From assembly GCA_014800795.1 (NCBI GenBank), contig JAAVFL010000004.1, positions 186,001 to 250,000 of the forward strand: a DNA stretch of 64,000 nucleotides, read 5' to 3'. A model generated the notes under the pieces. It had not been told where the DNA came from, made no database searches, and worked only from the letters and a program-made list of their open reading frames with translations. The first letter of the stretch is position 1. Every line of letters starts with the position of its first letter. The position numbers and the translations under genes are program-made. Source of the DNA: Bacteroidales bacterium. Lineage in GTDB: Bacteria > Bacteroidota > Bacteroidia > Bacteroidales > Muribaculaceae. Below are positions 35,667 through 43,878 of this stretch, piece after piece.

Positions 35667-36233
35667 ATGGCTACAACCGCTGATTTTAAGAACGGCATGT
35701 GCCTCGATATCGATGGCAACTATTTCTTTATTGTTGAATTCCTGCATGTGAAGCCCGGTAAGGGTCCTGCTTTCGTGCGCACAAAGCTCCGCAATGTGAA
35801 AACCGGCCGCATCCTCGACAAGACCTGGAACTCGGGTGTGAAGGTTAACGAGGTCCGCATCGAGCGCCGTCCCTACCAGTACTCTTACAAGGACGAGATG
35901 GGCTATCATTTCCTCCATACCGAGACATGGGAAGAGATCGTGCTCCCCGCCGAGAGCATCGAGGGCGTGGCATTCCTGAAAGACGGCGATATCGTAGAGG
36001 CTATGGTTCACGCCGCTTCCGAAACAGTGCTTACCTGCGAGCTCCCCGCCAACGTAGTGCTCGAGATCCAGTACACCGAGCCCGGCATCAAGGGCGACAC
36101 CGCCACCAACACTCTAAAACCCGCTACCGTTGAGACCGGCGCCGAAATCCGTGTGCCCCTCTTCTGCAACATCGGTGACAAGGTTCGTGTAGACACCCGC
36201 ACCGGCAACTATCTGGAGCGTGTGAAAGCGTAA
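35667..36233 (+). CDS. efp: Translation elongation factor P
   Basis: 188 residues, full length. Three beta-barrel domains are in the usual order. The loop [17 protein letters not shown] (about 27-43) carries the Lys that reaches the peptidyl-transferase centre. The C-terminal signature is [15 protein letters not shown]. It rescues ribosomes stalled at proline stretches. It is monocistronic, with its own promoter and a strong hairpin downstream. Confidence 0.98.
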   Translation: MATTADFKNGMCLDIDGNYFFIVEFLHVKPGKGPAFVRTKLRNVKTGRILDKTWNSGVKVNEVRIERRPYQYSYKDEMGYHFLHTETWEEIVLPAESIEGVAFLKDGDIVEAMVHAASETVLTCELPANVVLEIQYTEPGIKGDTATNTLKPATVETGAEIRVPLFCNIGDKVRVDTRTGNYLERVKA

Positions 36234-36264
36234 GCCATCCCCCCGGAAAGGTATAAATAAACAA

Positions 36265-36308
36265 CAGCGACAGCGCACCGGAAATAGTCAGGTGCGCTGT
36301 CGCTGCCG
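36265..36308. terminator. Terminator between efp and the DMT exporter gene
   Basis: CAGCGACAGCGCACC (36265-36279) pairs perfectly with GGTGCGCTGTCGCTG (36291-36305), followed by CCGTTT. The T tract is weak; both flanking genes converge on it. Confidence 0.75.
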
Positions 36309-36321
36309 TTTATGTCGGATT

Positions 36322-37266
36322 TTATTTTACAGTTGTGGAGACGGGGGTCGTTTTCGTCATTCGTCGTTTCTTTCCCACGTTGGTCAGGATCATGCCCGCG
36401 ATTATCACTGCCATGGCGAGTATCTGAATCCAGCGGATGTGGTCGATTCCCATCATTACCGCAGATATCGAGGCGAATACTGGTACGAGATACTGGTAGA
36501 TAGAAACTAATTCCGAACCGATATCTTTTATGGCGGGCTGAACGAGGAAATATGCCAGGAATGTGGGGCATAGGAGTATGAAGCCTATCTCGAGCCAAGG
36601 TGTAAGATCGGCGGTGTGGAGGATCGGCATTCCGTTCATCGACGGAATCAGGAACAGTGCCGGGATGGCTGCGAACAGGAATACCCATCTCAGCATTGTG
36701 ACCGGTCTGTAGGTATGGCTCGGTTTTTCGAGTATCACGAGATAGAAGGCGTAGCATATGGTAGATAACACAGCGAGCAGATCGCCAAGTAATTCATCCG
36801 ACCCCTTTGTGCCGTGACCGTCGGATGCGATCACGATGAAGGCGCCGACAAATGATACCGCAACACCTATGTATTCAAGCAGCGATGGGCGACGGTGCTG
36901 AAATATAACGCCGATAAGGATAACGAATACCGGTGGCAGGGTCATTATGATCGATACATTGATAGGGTTGGCATAGCGGAGCGATTCGATGAAAAGGTAT
37001 ATGAAGGCGAACAATCCTATTGCACCGCCGAGCACGATCTTGAGCCAATCCTGACGGGCTATGCGCTCACACTTCATAAACAACGATACGATCCAGAACA
37101 GTGCGCATCCCCCGACGAGACGCACTACCGACACCCCTTGCGCATTCATCCAATCGGGTATAAGGGCTTTGGTTACAGATATATTCACACCCCAGAATAT
37201 TGCGGCAAGCAGTATGCACGCATTTCCTATGAGAAATCCCCTGACATTGCTTTTCGGTTGTAGCAT
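36322..37266 (-). CDS. DMT-superfamily (EamA) inner-membrane transporter
   Basis: 314 residues with about ten hydrophobic helices in two EamA repeats. The first begins IGNACILLAAIFWGVNISVTKAL, and the second has LGDLLAVLSTICYAFYLVILEK. The repeat ends are FVGAFIVIASDG and MAVIIAGMILTNVGKK. Members export metabolites or amino acids; the substrate is not deducible. It is divergent from the glycosylase gene. Confidence 0.9.
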   Translation of the reverse strand: MLQPKSNVRGFLIGNACILLAAIFWGVNISVTKALIPDWMNAQGVSVVRLVGGCALFWIVSLFMKCERIARQDWLKIVLGGAIGLFAFIYLFIESLRYANPINVSIIMTLPPVFVILIGVIFQHRRPSLLEYIGVAVSFVGAFIVIASDGHGTKGSDELLGDLLAVLSTICYAFYLVILEKPSHTYRPVTMLRWVFLFAAIPALFLIPSMNGMPILHTADLTPWLEIGFILLCPTFLAYFLVQPAIKDIGSELVSIYQYLVPVFASISAVMMGIDHIRWIQILAMAVIIAGMILTNVGKKRRMTKTTPVSTTVK

Positions 37267-37372
37267 AAAAAATATTTATTTTACGTTGTTATATTTATAT
37301 GGACAGTGGTTGACGGAGATATAATCCGTAGCGCCGATAAAATTGTTGTATGTTAAATAGACACTTTAACTG

Positions 37373-37975
37373 ATGAATTTGTTTATGGAATCTAAGGATA
37401 ACGAGATGTTGCCGCTGGAGAGGCATCCGTGGGAACCGTTTATGCCGGAGGGCGCGAAGGTGTTGATAATGGGGACGTTTCCGCCGGGGAGCCACCGGTG
37501 GAGCATGGATTTCTATTACCCTAACCGCACGAATGATTTCTGGTTTATGATGGGGTTGATATTCATGAGCGACCGCGACGCTCTCTACAACCGCGCGACA
37601 CGCACATTCGATCTGCCTGCCATAAAGCGCCTGCTTGCTGAGCGGCATATCGCCCTGAACGATACCGCACGCGCCGTGCGCCGCCTCAAGGGTAACGCAT
37701 CCGACAAGTTTCTGGAGATTGTGGAACCGGTGCCGCTGGCTGATCTGCTTGCCGCGATGCCCGACTGCCATGCTGTGGCTACCACGGGCGAAAAGGCCGC
37801 CGGGGTGGTAGCGGAGCTGACAGATACCCCGCTGCCGCGCATGGGCGAGCAGATAGTGGCCGCCGATGGCCTGAAGATATGGCGCATGCCGTCGACATCG
37901 CGTGCCTATCCGCTCGCGCTCGAACGGAAAGCGGAATATTACGCTTCAATGTTCCGCGAACTGGGGATTTTATAG
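37373..37975 (+). CDS. Uracil/hypoxanthine-DNA glycosylase-superfamily protein
   Basis: 200 residues (ATG 37385 is an alternative start). The N-terminal motif VLIMGTFPPGSHRWSMDFYY followed by NRTNDFW resembles the UDG-superfamily catalytic loop (G-x-F-P) and substrate pocket of the hypoxanthine-DNA glycosylase group. AVATTGEKAAG forms the central strand-helix, and MPSTSRAYPLALE the DNA-intercalating loop near residue 172. It probably excises deaminated bases in base-excision repair, but the specificity is inferred only from family likeness. Confidence 0.78.
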   Translation: MNLFMESKDNEMLPLERHPWEPFMPEGAKVLIMGTFPPGSHRWSMDFYYPNRTNDFWFMMGLIFMSDRDALYNRATRTFDLPAIKRLLAERHIALNDTARAVRRLKGNASDKFLEIVEPVPLADLLAAMPDCHAVATTGEKAAGVVAELTDTPLPRMGEQIVAADGLKIWRMPSTSRAYPLALERKAEYYASMFRELGIL

Positions 37976-38120
37976 ATCATATGTAAGTCGTAAAAATTCA
38001 TTCTCACGACTTGCATATGATAAATTATTGCCGATGTATGCGCGGTTTCACCCGTAGTCAGTGATGTAAAGTGGAAACATTTGCGTAATTTTGTGCAACA
38101 AAATCAAACCTGTTGAAATT

Positions 38121-38822
38121 ATGATTGATTGCGCCATAACCGACTACGCAAACGCCCAGTATCTGCTACAGCTGTTCATCGACAACGCCGGCTACTGGCT
38201 GGTGTTCCTTTTCATGGTAATAGAGAGCTCGTTTCTCCCCTTCCCTTCGGAAGTGGTAGTGCCTCCGGCTGCTTTTCTTGCTGCGCAGACTTCGCGCCAG
38301 CTTATCTACAACGGTCATACGATCGATATTCCGGATATGAATGTAGTTCTGATAGTGCTTGTGGCTACGGCCGGTGCCATCACAGGCGCTCTGATCAACT
38401 ATTATCTTTCGGTGTGGGTGGGGCGTCCGATCGTCTATGCCTTTGCCAACAGCAAGTTCGGACATGCGTGTCTGATCGATCATGCGAAAGTCGAAAAAGC
38501 CGAGAAATATTTCGACGAACATGGATCGTCCTCTACATTTATCGGCCGGCTTATCCCCGCGGTGCGTCAGCTGATATCGATTCCGGCCGGTCTGGCGCGG
38601 ATGAATATCGTGAAATTCGTGGTGTTTACCGGGCTGGGTGCGCTGTTGTGGAACTGTATTCTCGCCGTTCTCGGCTATTGGCTCGGAAAGACTATAGATA
38701 TCAGCCAGCTTTATGCTAAAGTTGAGGAATATAACGGATATCTTACATGGGCTGGTCTGGCACTCCTTGCGGGATGTATAGGTTATATAGTATGGAACGT
38801 AATAAGCAAACGCAATAAATAA
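38121..38822 (+). CDS. DedA-family inner-membrane protein
   Basis: 233 residues from ATG 38121; the frame is open back to 38091 but that overlaps a TAATTTTG promoter box (38086-38093). The VTT/DedA domain has SSFLPFPSEVVVPPAAFLA (about 36-54) and the signature FIGRLIPAVRQLISIPAG (about 145-162), with four to five membrane helices. DedA proteins flip undecaprenyl phosphate or phospholipids. It lies 6 bases before rpe. Confidence 0.93.
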   Translation: MIDCAITDYANAQYLLQLFIDNAGYWLVFLFMVIESSFLPFPSEVVVPPAAFLAAQTSRQLIYNGHTIDIPDMNVVLIVLVATAGAITGALINYYLSVWVGRPIVYAFANSKFGHACLIDHAKVEKAEKYFDEHGSSSTFIGRLIPAVRQLISIPAGLARMNIVKFVVFTGLGALLWNCILAVLGYWLGKTIDISQLYAKVEEYNGYLTWAGLALLAGCIGYIVWNVISKRNK

Positions 38823-38828
38823 TCGTAA

Positions 38829-39473
38829 ATGAAAGTCTCACCCTCATTCCTCTCCGCTGATTTCGGTCATATAGCCCGCGAAGTGGAGATGCTTAACGAA
38901 AGCGTAGCCGATATGATTCATCTTGATGTGATGGATGGTGTATTTGTGCCCAATATATCTTTCGGATTTCCAGTCATAGAGGCAATAAACAAGGTAGCCC
39001 GCAAACCGCTCGACGTTCACCTGATGATAGTCAATCCGCAGAACTATGTGTCGCAGGTGCGCGACTGCGGAGCTGCGATAATGAATGTTCATCAGGAGGC
39101 GTGTGTTCATCTTCACCGCACTGTGCAGGCCATAAAGAGCGCCGGTATGAAAGCTGCTGTCACGCTCAATCCCGCAACACCGGTGTGCATGCTCGAGGAT
39201 ATAATCGGCGATCTTGATATGGTGCTTCTTATGTCGGTGAATCCCGGTTTCGGAGGGCAGAAATTCATACCTGCCATCGTTGAAAAGACGCGGCGTCTCC
39301 GCGAGCTGATAGATCGCTCGGGATCGCACGCCGAGATAGAGATAGATGGCGGAGTGAACGCGGCTACGGCACCGCTTCTCGCCGAAGCGGGAGCCGATAT
39401 ACTTGTGGCCGGAAGTTATGTGTTCGGAGCGGAGGATCCGAAAGCTGTGATAGCGTCGCTGAGCGCATTGTGA
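38829..39473 (+). CDS. rpe: Ribulose-phosphate 3-epimerase
   Basis: 214 residues, full length. It has the TIM-barrel motifs SPSFLSADF (4-12), HLDVMDGVFVPNISFG with metal-binding His/Asp (about 35-50), LDVHLMI (about 64-70), MSVNPGFGGQKF (about 136-147) and EIDGGVN (about 172-178). It interconverts ribulose-5-phosphate and xylulose-5-phosphate in the pentose phosphate pathway. It lies between dedA (6 bases) and the receiver-PPDK_N gene (23 bases). Confidence 0.97.
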   Translation: MKVSPSFLSADFGHIAREVEMLNESVADMIHLDVMDGVFVPNISFGFPVIEAINKVARKPLDVHLMIVNPQNYVSQVRDCGAAIMNVHQEACVHLHRTVQAIKSAGMKAAVTLNPATPVCMLEDIIGDLDMVLLMSVNPGFGGQKFIPAIVEKTRRLRELIDRSGSHAEIEIDGGVNAATAPLLAEAGADILVAGSYVFGAEDPKAVIASLSAL

Positions 39474-39496
39474 TGAAACCGGTAGTCTTGTAGAAT

Positions 39497-42451
39497 ATGA
39501 ACGAAGAATCGCTGAGCCAGCTCTACCTTAAAGATACGGCTTTCCAGAACCTGATGCAACGACGCATAATCAATGTGCTTCTTGTGGCCGCCCCCTACGA
39601 TGCCTTCATGATGGAGGAAGACGGGCGTGTGGAGGAGCAGCTGTATAACGAATATGTGTCGCTCAATCTTTCGTCGCCTCCGCGAATCACACGTGTGTCG
39701 CATATCAGCGAGGCACTTGCAGCTATGGCACAGAAGCATTTCGATCTGGTGATCGCTATGCCAGGTATGGATATCAGCGATACATTCACTACCGCCAAAG
39801 CGCTGAAGCGCGATTATCCGGATGTCCCAGTGGTGGTTCTTACACCCTTTTCAAAGGAGGTCTCGCGGCGCATCGCGGCAGAGGATCTCAGTGGTGTCGA
39901 CTATGTGTTCTCATGGCTCGGCAATGTAGATCTGCTTCTGGCGATCATCAAACTGCTTGAGGACAAGATGAACGCCGACAACGATGTTCTTGAAGTAGGG
40001 GTACAGATGATTCTGATGGTGGAGGATTCGGTGAGGTTTTACTCGTCGATTCTGCCACACCTTTATAAATTCCTGCTCAAACAGAGCGTGATATTCTCGA
40101 CCGAGGCGCTCAACGAACACGAGAAGATGCTGCGCATGCGCGGACGTCCGAAGGTTATCCTTGCGCGTAACTATGAGGAGGCGGTGGCGCTCTACAACAA
40201 GTTTTCCGACAAGATGCTCGGTGTGATTACCGATGTCAGCTTCATGCGGGAGGGGGTGAAGGATCAGCATGCCGGACTGAAATTTGCCGCGTATGTCCGT
40301 GAGCGCGACCCCTATCTGCCTATCATTGTGGAGTCGACCGAGAGCGACAACCGCGACAAGGTGACGGCATTCGACGGTGTGTTTCTCGATAAGACATCAA
40401 AGAAACTTCCGGTCGACCTCGGGAAGGCTATAATGAAGAGTTTCGGCTTTGGAGATTTCCGTTTTCTTGATCCTGAAACCGGCACGGAGATAATGCGCGT
40501 TTCATCGGTCAACGAGCTCCAGAAGCGTATGTTCGACATCCCGTCTGATTCGCTTCTTTACCATGCACGTCGTAACGATATATCGCGCTGGCTATATTCG
40601 CGGGCAATGTTCCCCATAGCCGATGTGGTGAAATTTCACCGGTTCAATTCCATAGAGGAGGCTCCGGCAGTAAAGCGTCTCTTCTTCGATCTCATCGTGA
40701 AGTATCGCAAGATGAAGAACCGTGGCGTGGTGGCCGAGTTCCGCAAGGATCGCTTCGACTATTATTCGAACTTCGCCCGAATAGGGCAGGGGTCGCTCGG
40801 TGGCAAAGGGCGCGGTCTGGCATTTATAGATTCCATAATAAAGAAATTTCCGGAATGTGACAATTTCCAGGGGGTTACGATCTCCATACCGCGCACGGTG
40901 GTTCTCTGTACCGATATCTTCGATGAATTCATGGCCGACAACGACTTGTATCCTCTGGCGCTGAGCAATGCCTCCGACGAGGATATCCTTGAGGCGTTCC
41001 TGCAGGCAAGACTACCGGAAAGAGTGCGCGACGATCTGCTGGCGCTCACTGAGGTGGTGGACCGTCCGCTGGCGGTAAGGAGTTCGTCGTTGCTCGAAGA
41101 TTCCCATTATCAGCCCTTCGCCGGGGTATACTCGACATATATGATTCCGCACATCGACGATGGCGAACGGATGCGTAAACTTCTCACGGATGCCATCAAG
41201 GGTGTGTATGCCTCGGTATTTTATGCCGAAAGCAAGGCTTACATGACAGCAACCTCAAATGTGATCGATCAAGAGAAAATGGCGGTGATCATTCAGGAGG
41301 TGGTGGGAAAGGACTACGACGGATATTATTTCCCGTCGTTCGCAGGCGTAGGCCGCTCGCTCAACTATTATCCGATCAACGATGAGCTGCCCGAGGACGG
41401 AGTGGCGGAGGTTGCCATAGGGCTTGGAAAATATATCGTCGACGGAGGGCGTTCGCTGCGTTTTTCGCCGCGTCATCCGTCGAAAGTTCTCCAGACCTCG
41501 ACGCTCGAACTGGCTCTCCGTGATACTCAGCGTGAGATGTATTGTCTGCATCTCAACGATATGGAACGTGATTTCAAGGTCGACGACAGTTTCAATCTTA
41601 CCCGTGCCAATGTCCAGGACTTCAAGGATACCGATGCTTTGAAACTGATGGTTTCGACATATGACCGTAACGACCAGATGTTGCGCGACAGTGCCGTCGG
41701 GTCCGGACGCAAAGTGGTTACATTTTCCAATATTCTGCGCGACAAGGCTTTCCCGATGGCTGATGCCGTTAATTTTATGCTTACTGTCGGACAGAACGCC
41801 ATGCAGCGACCTGTAGAGATTGAGTTCGCCGGAAATATCGAGAAAGACGGAGAACACAAGGGGAATATATACTGGCTCCAGATTCGCCCGATCATCGACC
41901 GCAAGGAGGATATCGATCCCGAACTGATGGCGCTCCCCGACAGCGAACTGATACTACGCAGCAATACGGCTCTCGGTCACGGAACCACCGACAATATCAC
42001 CCGCATAGTTTATGTACGTCCCGACACTTTCTGCTCTTTCAACAACCGCCGCATTGCTGCCGAAATCGCCGGTATAAACCGCCGGATGACAGAAGCAGGG
42101 GAGGGGTATATCCTCATCGGACCCGGACGCTGGGGCTCGAGCGACGATGCGCTCGGTGTGCCAGTGCGCTGGTCCGACATTTCCGCAGCGAGGCTCATCG
42201 TGGAGACTGCCCTCCATAACTACCGCATAGAGCCGAGTCAAGGTACACACTTCTTCCAGAATCTCACCTCGTTCGGTGTGGGCTATTTTACTGTCAACCC
42301 GTTCGGCACCGACGACTTCATCGATCAGGCTTTCCTCGATGCCCAGCCTGCAGAATATGAGAGCGAGTTTGTGCGTGTTGTCAATTTCAGCGCCCCCATC
42401 ACCATCGGCATCGACGGCCGCCGCACCGCCGGCCTCGTCCGCAAACCCTAA
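39497..42451 (+). CDS. Double-receiver protein fused to a PEP-synthase-type ATP-grasp domain
   Basis: 984 residues. Residues 20-150 form a receiver-like fold without a canonical acidic pocket (VLLVAAPYDAF, AMPGMD). Residues 170-310 look like an active receiver: MVEDS with E176/D177, GVITDVSF with the phospho-acceptor D246, and FLDKTSKK with K299. After a linker comes a PPDK_N-like region, LGGKGRGLAFIDSI (about 433) and RPLAVRSSSLLEDSHYQPFAGVY (523-545). A C-terminal segment has GPGRWGSSDD and SQGTHFFQNLTSFGVGYF (about 875-930). The swivelling phosphohistidine and PEP-binding domains of PEP synthase are absent, so it is not a metabolic PEP synthase. No histidine kinase lies nearby. Confidence 0.85.
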   Translation: MNEESLSQLYLKDTAFQNLMQRRIINVLLVAAPYDAFMMEEDGRVEEQLYNEYVSLNLSSPPRITRVSHISEALAAMAQKHFDLVIAMPGMDISDTFTTAKALKRDYPDVPVVVLTPFSKEVSRRIAAEDLSGVDYVFSWLGNVDLLLAIIKLLEDKMNADNDVLEVGVQMILMVEDSVRFYSSILPHLYKFLLKQSVIFSTEALNEHEKMLRMRGRPKVILARNYEEAVALYNKFSDKMLGVITDVSFMREGVKDQHAGLKFAAYVRERDPYLPIIVESTESDNRDKVTAFDGVFLDKTSKKLPVDLGKAIMKSFGFGDFRFLDPETGTEIMRVSSVNELQKRMFDIPSDSLLYHARRNDISRWLYSRAMFPIADVVKFHRFNSIEEAPAVKRLFFDLIVKYRKMKNRGVVAEFRKDRFDYYSNFARIGQGSLGGKGRGLAFIDSIIKKFPECDNFQGVTISIPRTVVLCTDIFDEFMADNDLYPLALSNASDEDILEAFLQARLPERVRDDLLALTEVVDRPLAVRSSSLLEDSHYQPFAGVYSTYMIPHIDDGERMRKLLTDAIKGVYASVFYAESKAYMTATSNVIDQEKMAVIIQEVVGKDYDGYYFPSFAGVGRSLNYYPINDELPEDGVAEVAIGLGKYIVDGGRSLRFSPRHPSKVLQTSTLELALRDTQREMYCLHLNDMERDFKVDDSFNLTRANVQDFKDTDALKLMVSTYDRNDQMLRDSAVGSGRKVVTFSNILRDKAFPMADAVNFMLTVGQNAMQRPVEIEFAGNIEKDGEHKGNIYWLQIRPIIDRKEDIDPELMALPDSELILRSNTALGHGTTDNITRIVYVRPDTFCSFNNRRIAAEIAGINRRMTEAGEGYILIGPGRWGSSDDALGVPVRWSDISAARLIVETALHNYRIEPSQGTHFFQNLTSFGVGYFTVNPFGTDDFIDQAFLDAQPAEYESEFVRVVNFSAPITIGIDGRRTAGLVRKP

Positions 42452-42468
42452 TCATTCTTAACAAGGTT

Positions 42469-42510
42469 ATCAAATCGGCCCAAAAACGATCGTTTTTGGG
42501 CCGATTTGAT
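42469..42510. terminator. Perfect 42-bp palindrome, bidirectional terminator
   Basis: The 42 bases read identically on both strands; each arm contains GGCCCAAAAACGA or its complement and there is no unpaired loop. It lies between converging genes, with an internal A5/T5 that can act as U-tract. Confidence 0.75.
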
Positions 42511-42529
42511 ATGAAAAGCCGGTTGATTG

Positions 42530-43684
42530 TCAGAGAACTTTGCGGTAGAGGGCTATGATGTCGGCGAGGGTTACGTCGCGGGGATTGCCGGGGGTGCAGA
42601 CGTCGGCGAGAGCCTGGTCGGCGAGGGCCGGGATGTCAGCCTCGGTGATGCCGAGCTCAGTGAGGTGTTGGGGGATACCAACGGTGACGGCGAGGCGGCG
42701 GACAGCATCGACGGCTGCCTGCGAGGCTTCATCGACAGTCATTCCGGAGATATCCACACCCATAGCCTCGGCGATGCGCGGATATTTGTCCTTGCATGCT
42801 TCCATGTTGAATTCCATTACAGTGGGGAGAAGGAGGGCGTTGGCAACGCCGTGGGGAATGTCGAAGAGCGATCCCATCGGGTGCGCCATGCCGTGAGCCA
42901 GACCGAGACCTACGTTGGAGAACGCCATGCCTGCGATATACTGCGCCACTGCCATCCCGTTGCGCCCTTCCGGATTCGAGGGCTCGAAGACAGCCTTTTC
43001 GAGGTTTCGGTGGATCATGCGGATGGCTTCGATCTCAAACATATCGCTCATCTCCCATGCGCCTTTGGTTATGTAGCCTTCGATGGCGTGGGTAAGGGCA
43101 TCCATGCCGGTTGCCGCGGTAAGGTTTTTGGGGAGGGAATACATCAGTTCTGCGTCGATAATGGCCACGGCGGGGATGTCGTTGGGGTCGACACATACCA
43201 TCTTCTTTTTCTTCTCCTCGTCGATGATCACATAATTGATGGTGGTTTCGGCCGCTGTTCCCGCAGTGGTCGGGAGAGCTACGATGGGCGCAGATTTGTT
43301 TTTGGTCGGAGCGCATCCTTCGAGCGACACAATGTCGGAGAATTCAGGATTGTTGGCAACGATACCGATACCTTTGGCAGTATCCATGGCGGAACCTCCA
43401 CCTATGGCTATCAGCAGGTCGGCACCTGATTTTTCGAAAGCTTTCAGGCCATCCTTCACATTTGTGACAGTAGGATTCGGCTTCACTTCGCTGAAAATCT
43501 CGTAAGGTATTCCTGCCTCGTCGAGAACGTCGGTCACTTTTTTCGCCACGCCGAACTGTATGAGCCCCTTGTCAGTTACAACAAGCGCTTTCTTTTTGCC
43601 GAGGCGGCCTACTACTTCGGGCAACTCCTTGCGTGCGCCCGGTCCGAAGTATGACACTTCGTTGAGAATAAATCGATGAATCAT
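42530..43684 (-). CDS. fucO: Iron-dependent alcohol dehydrogenase, lactaldehyde-reductase-like
   Basis: 384 residues, full length. NAD-binding GGGSAMDTAKG is at about 97-107. The metal site is drawn from TGMDALTHAIEGY, GLGLAHGMAHPMG and DIPHGVANALLLP, supplying Asp and three His. The overall sequence (RFILNEVSYFGPGARKELPE) resembles FucO, which reduces lactaldehyde from fucose or rhamnose to 1,2-propanediol. No other fucose gene is in the window, so the substrate is only probable. Confidence 0.85.
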   Translation of the reverse strand: MIHRFILNEVSYFGPGARKELPEVVGRLGKKKALVVTDKGLIQFGVAKKVTDVLDEAGIPYEIFSEVKPNPTVTNVKDGLKAFEKSGADLLIAIGGGSAMDTAKGIGIVANNPEFSDIVSLEGCAPTKNKSAPIVALPTTAGTAAETTINYVIIDEEKKKKMVCVDPNDIPAVAIIDAELMYSLPKNLTAATGMDALTHAIEGYITKGAWEMSDMFEIEAIRMIHRNLEKAVFEPSNPEGRNGMAVAQYIAGMAFSNVGLGLAHGMAHPMGSLFDIPHGVANALLLPTVMEFNMEACKDKYPRIAEAMGVDISGMTVDEASQAAVDAVRRLAVTVGIPQHLTELGITEADIPALADQALADVCTPGNPRDVTLADIIALYRKVL

Positions 43685-43750
43685 GGTTATATATCTGTTT
43701 TTTGATGGATATCAGTCAAGGTTCCTCCCCGCCAAATTTTTTCTATACCG

Positions 43751-43758
43751 CAAAGATA
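43751..43758 (-). promoter_or_regulatory. Promoter box of the fucO-like gene
   Basis: TATCTTTG on the minus strand, 67 bases before the start codon. Confidence 0.55.
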
Positions 43759-43835
43759 ATATTTATTTGCAGTATATTCGGTGTCGGGGAGATAAATAAA
43801 GTTGGCGATTGATTGGATAATTCGTGGGGAGTTCG

Positions 43836-43843
43836 TAACTTTG
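43836..43843 (+). promoter_or_regulatory. Promoter box of the coiled-coil gene
   Basis: TAACTTTG, 36 bases before ATG 43879. Confidence 0.55.
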
Positions 43844-43878
43844 TGTGAATTAGTATAAATCACTAAAAAGAGGTTCAG

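Noticed and set aside
39497-42451. Phosphoenolpyruvate synthase
   Set aside because: Only the ATP-grasp part is present; the phosphohistidine and PEP-binding domains are absent and receivers occupy the N-terminus.
42527-43429. 300-codon open frame on the plus strand across the fucO-like gene
   Set aside because: The opposite strand encodes a complete dehydrogenase with all metal and NAD motifs; the plus frame is Gly/Val/His-rich shadow sequence.
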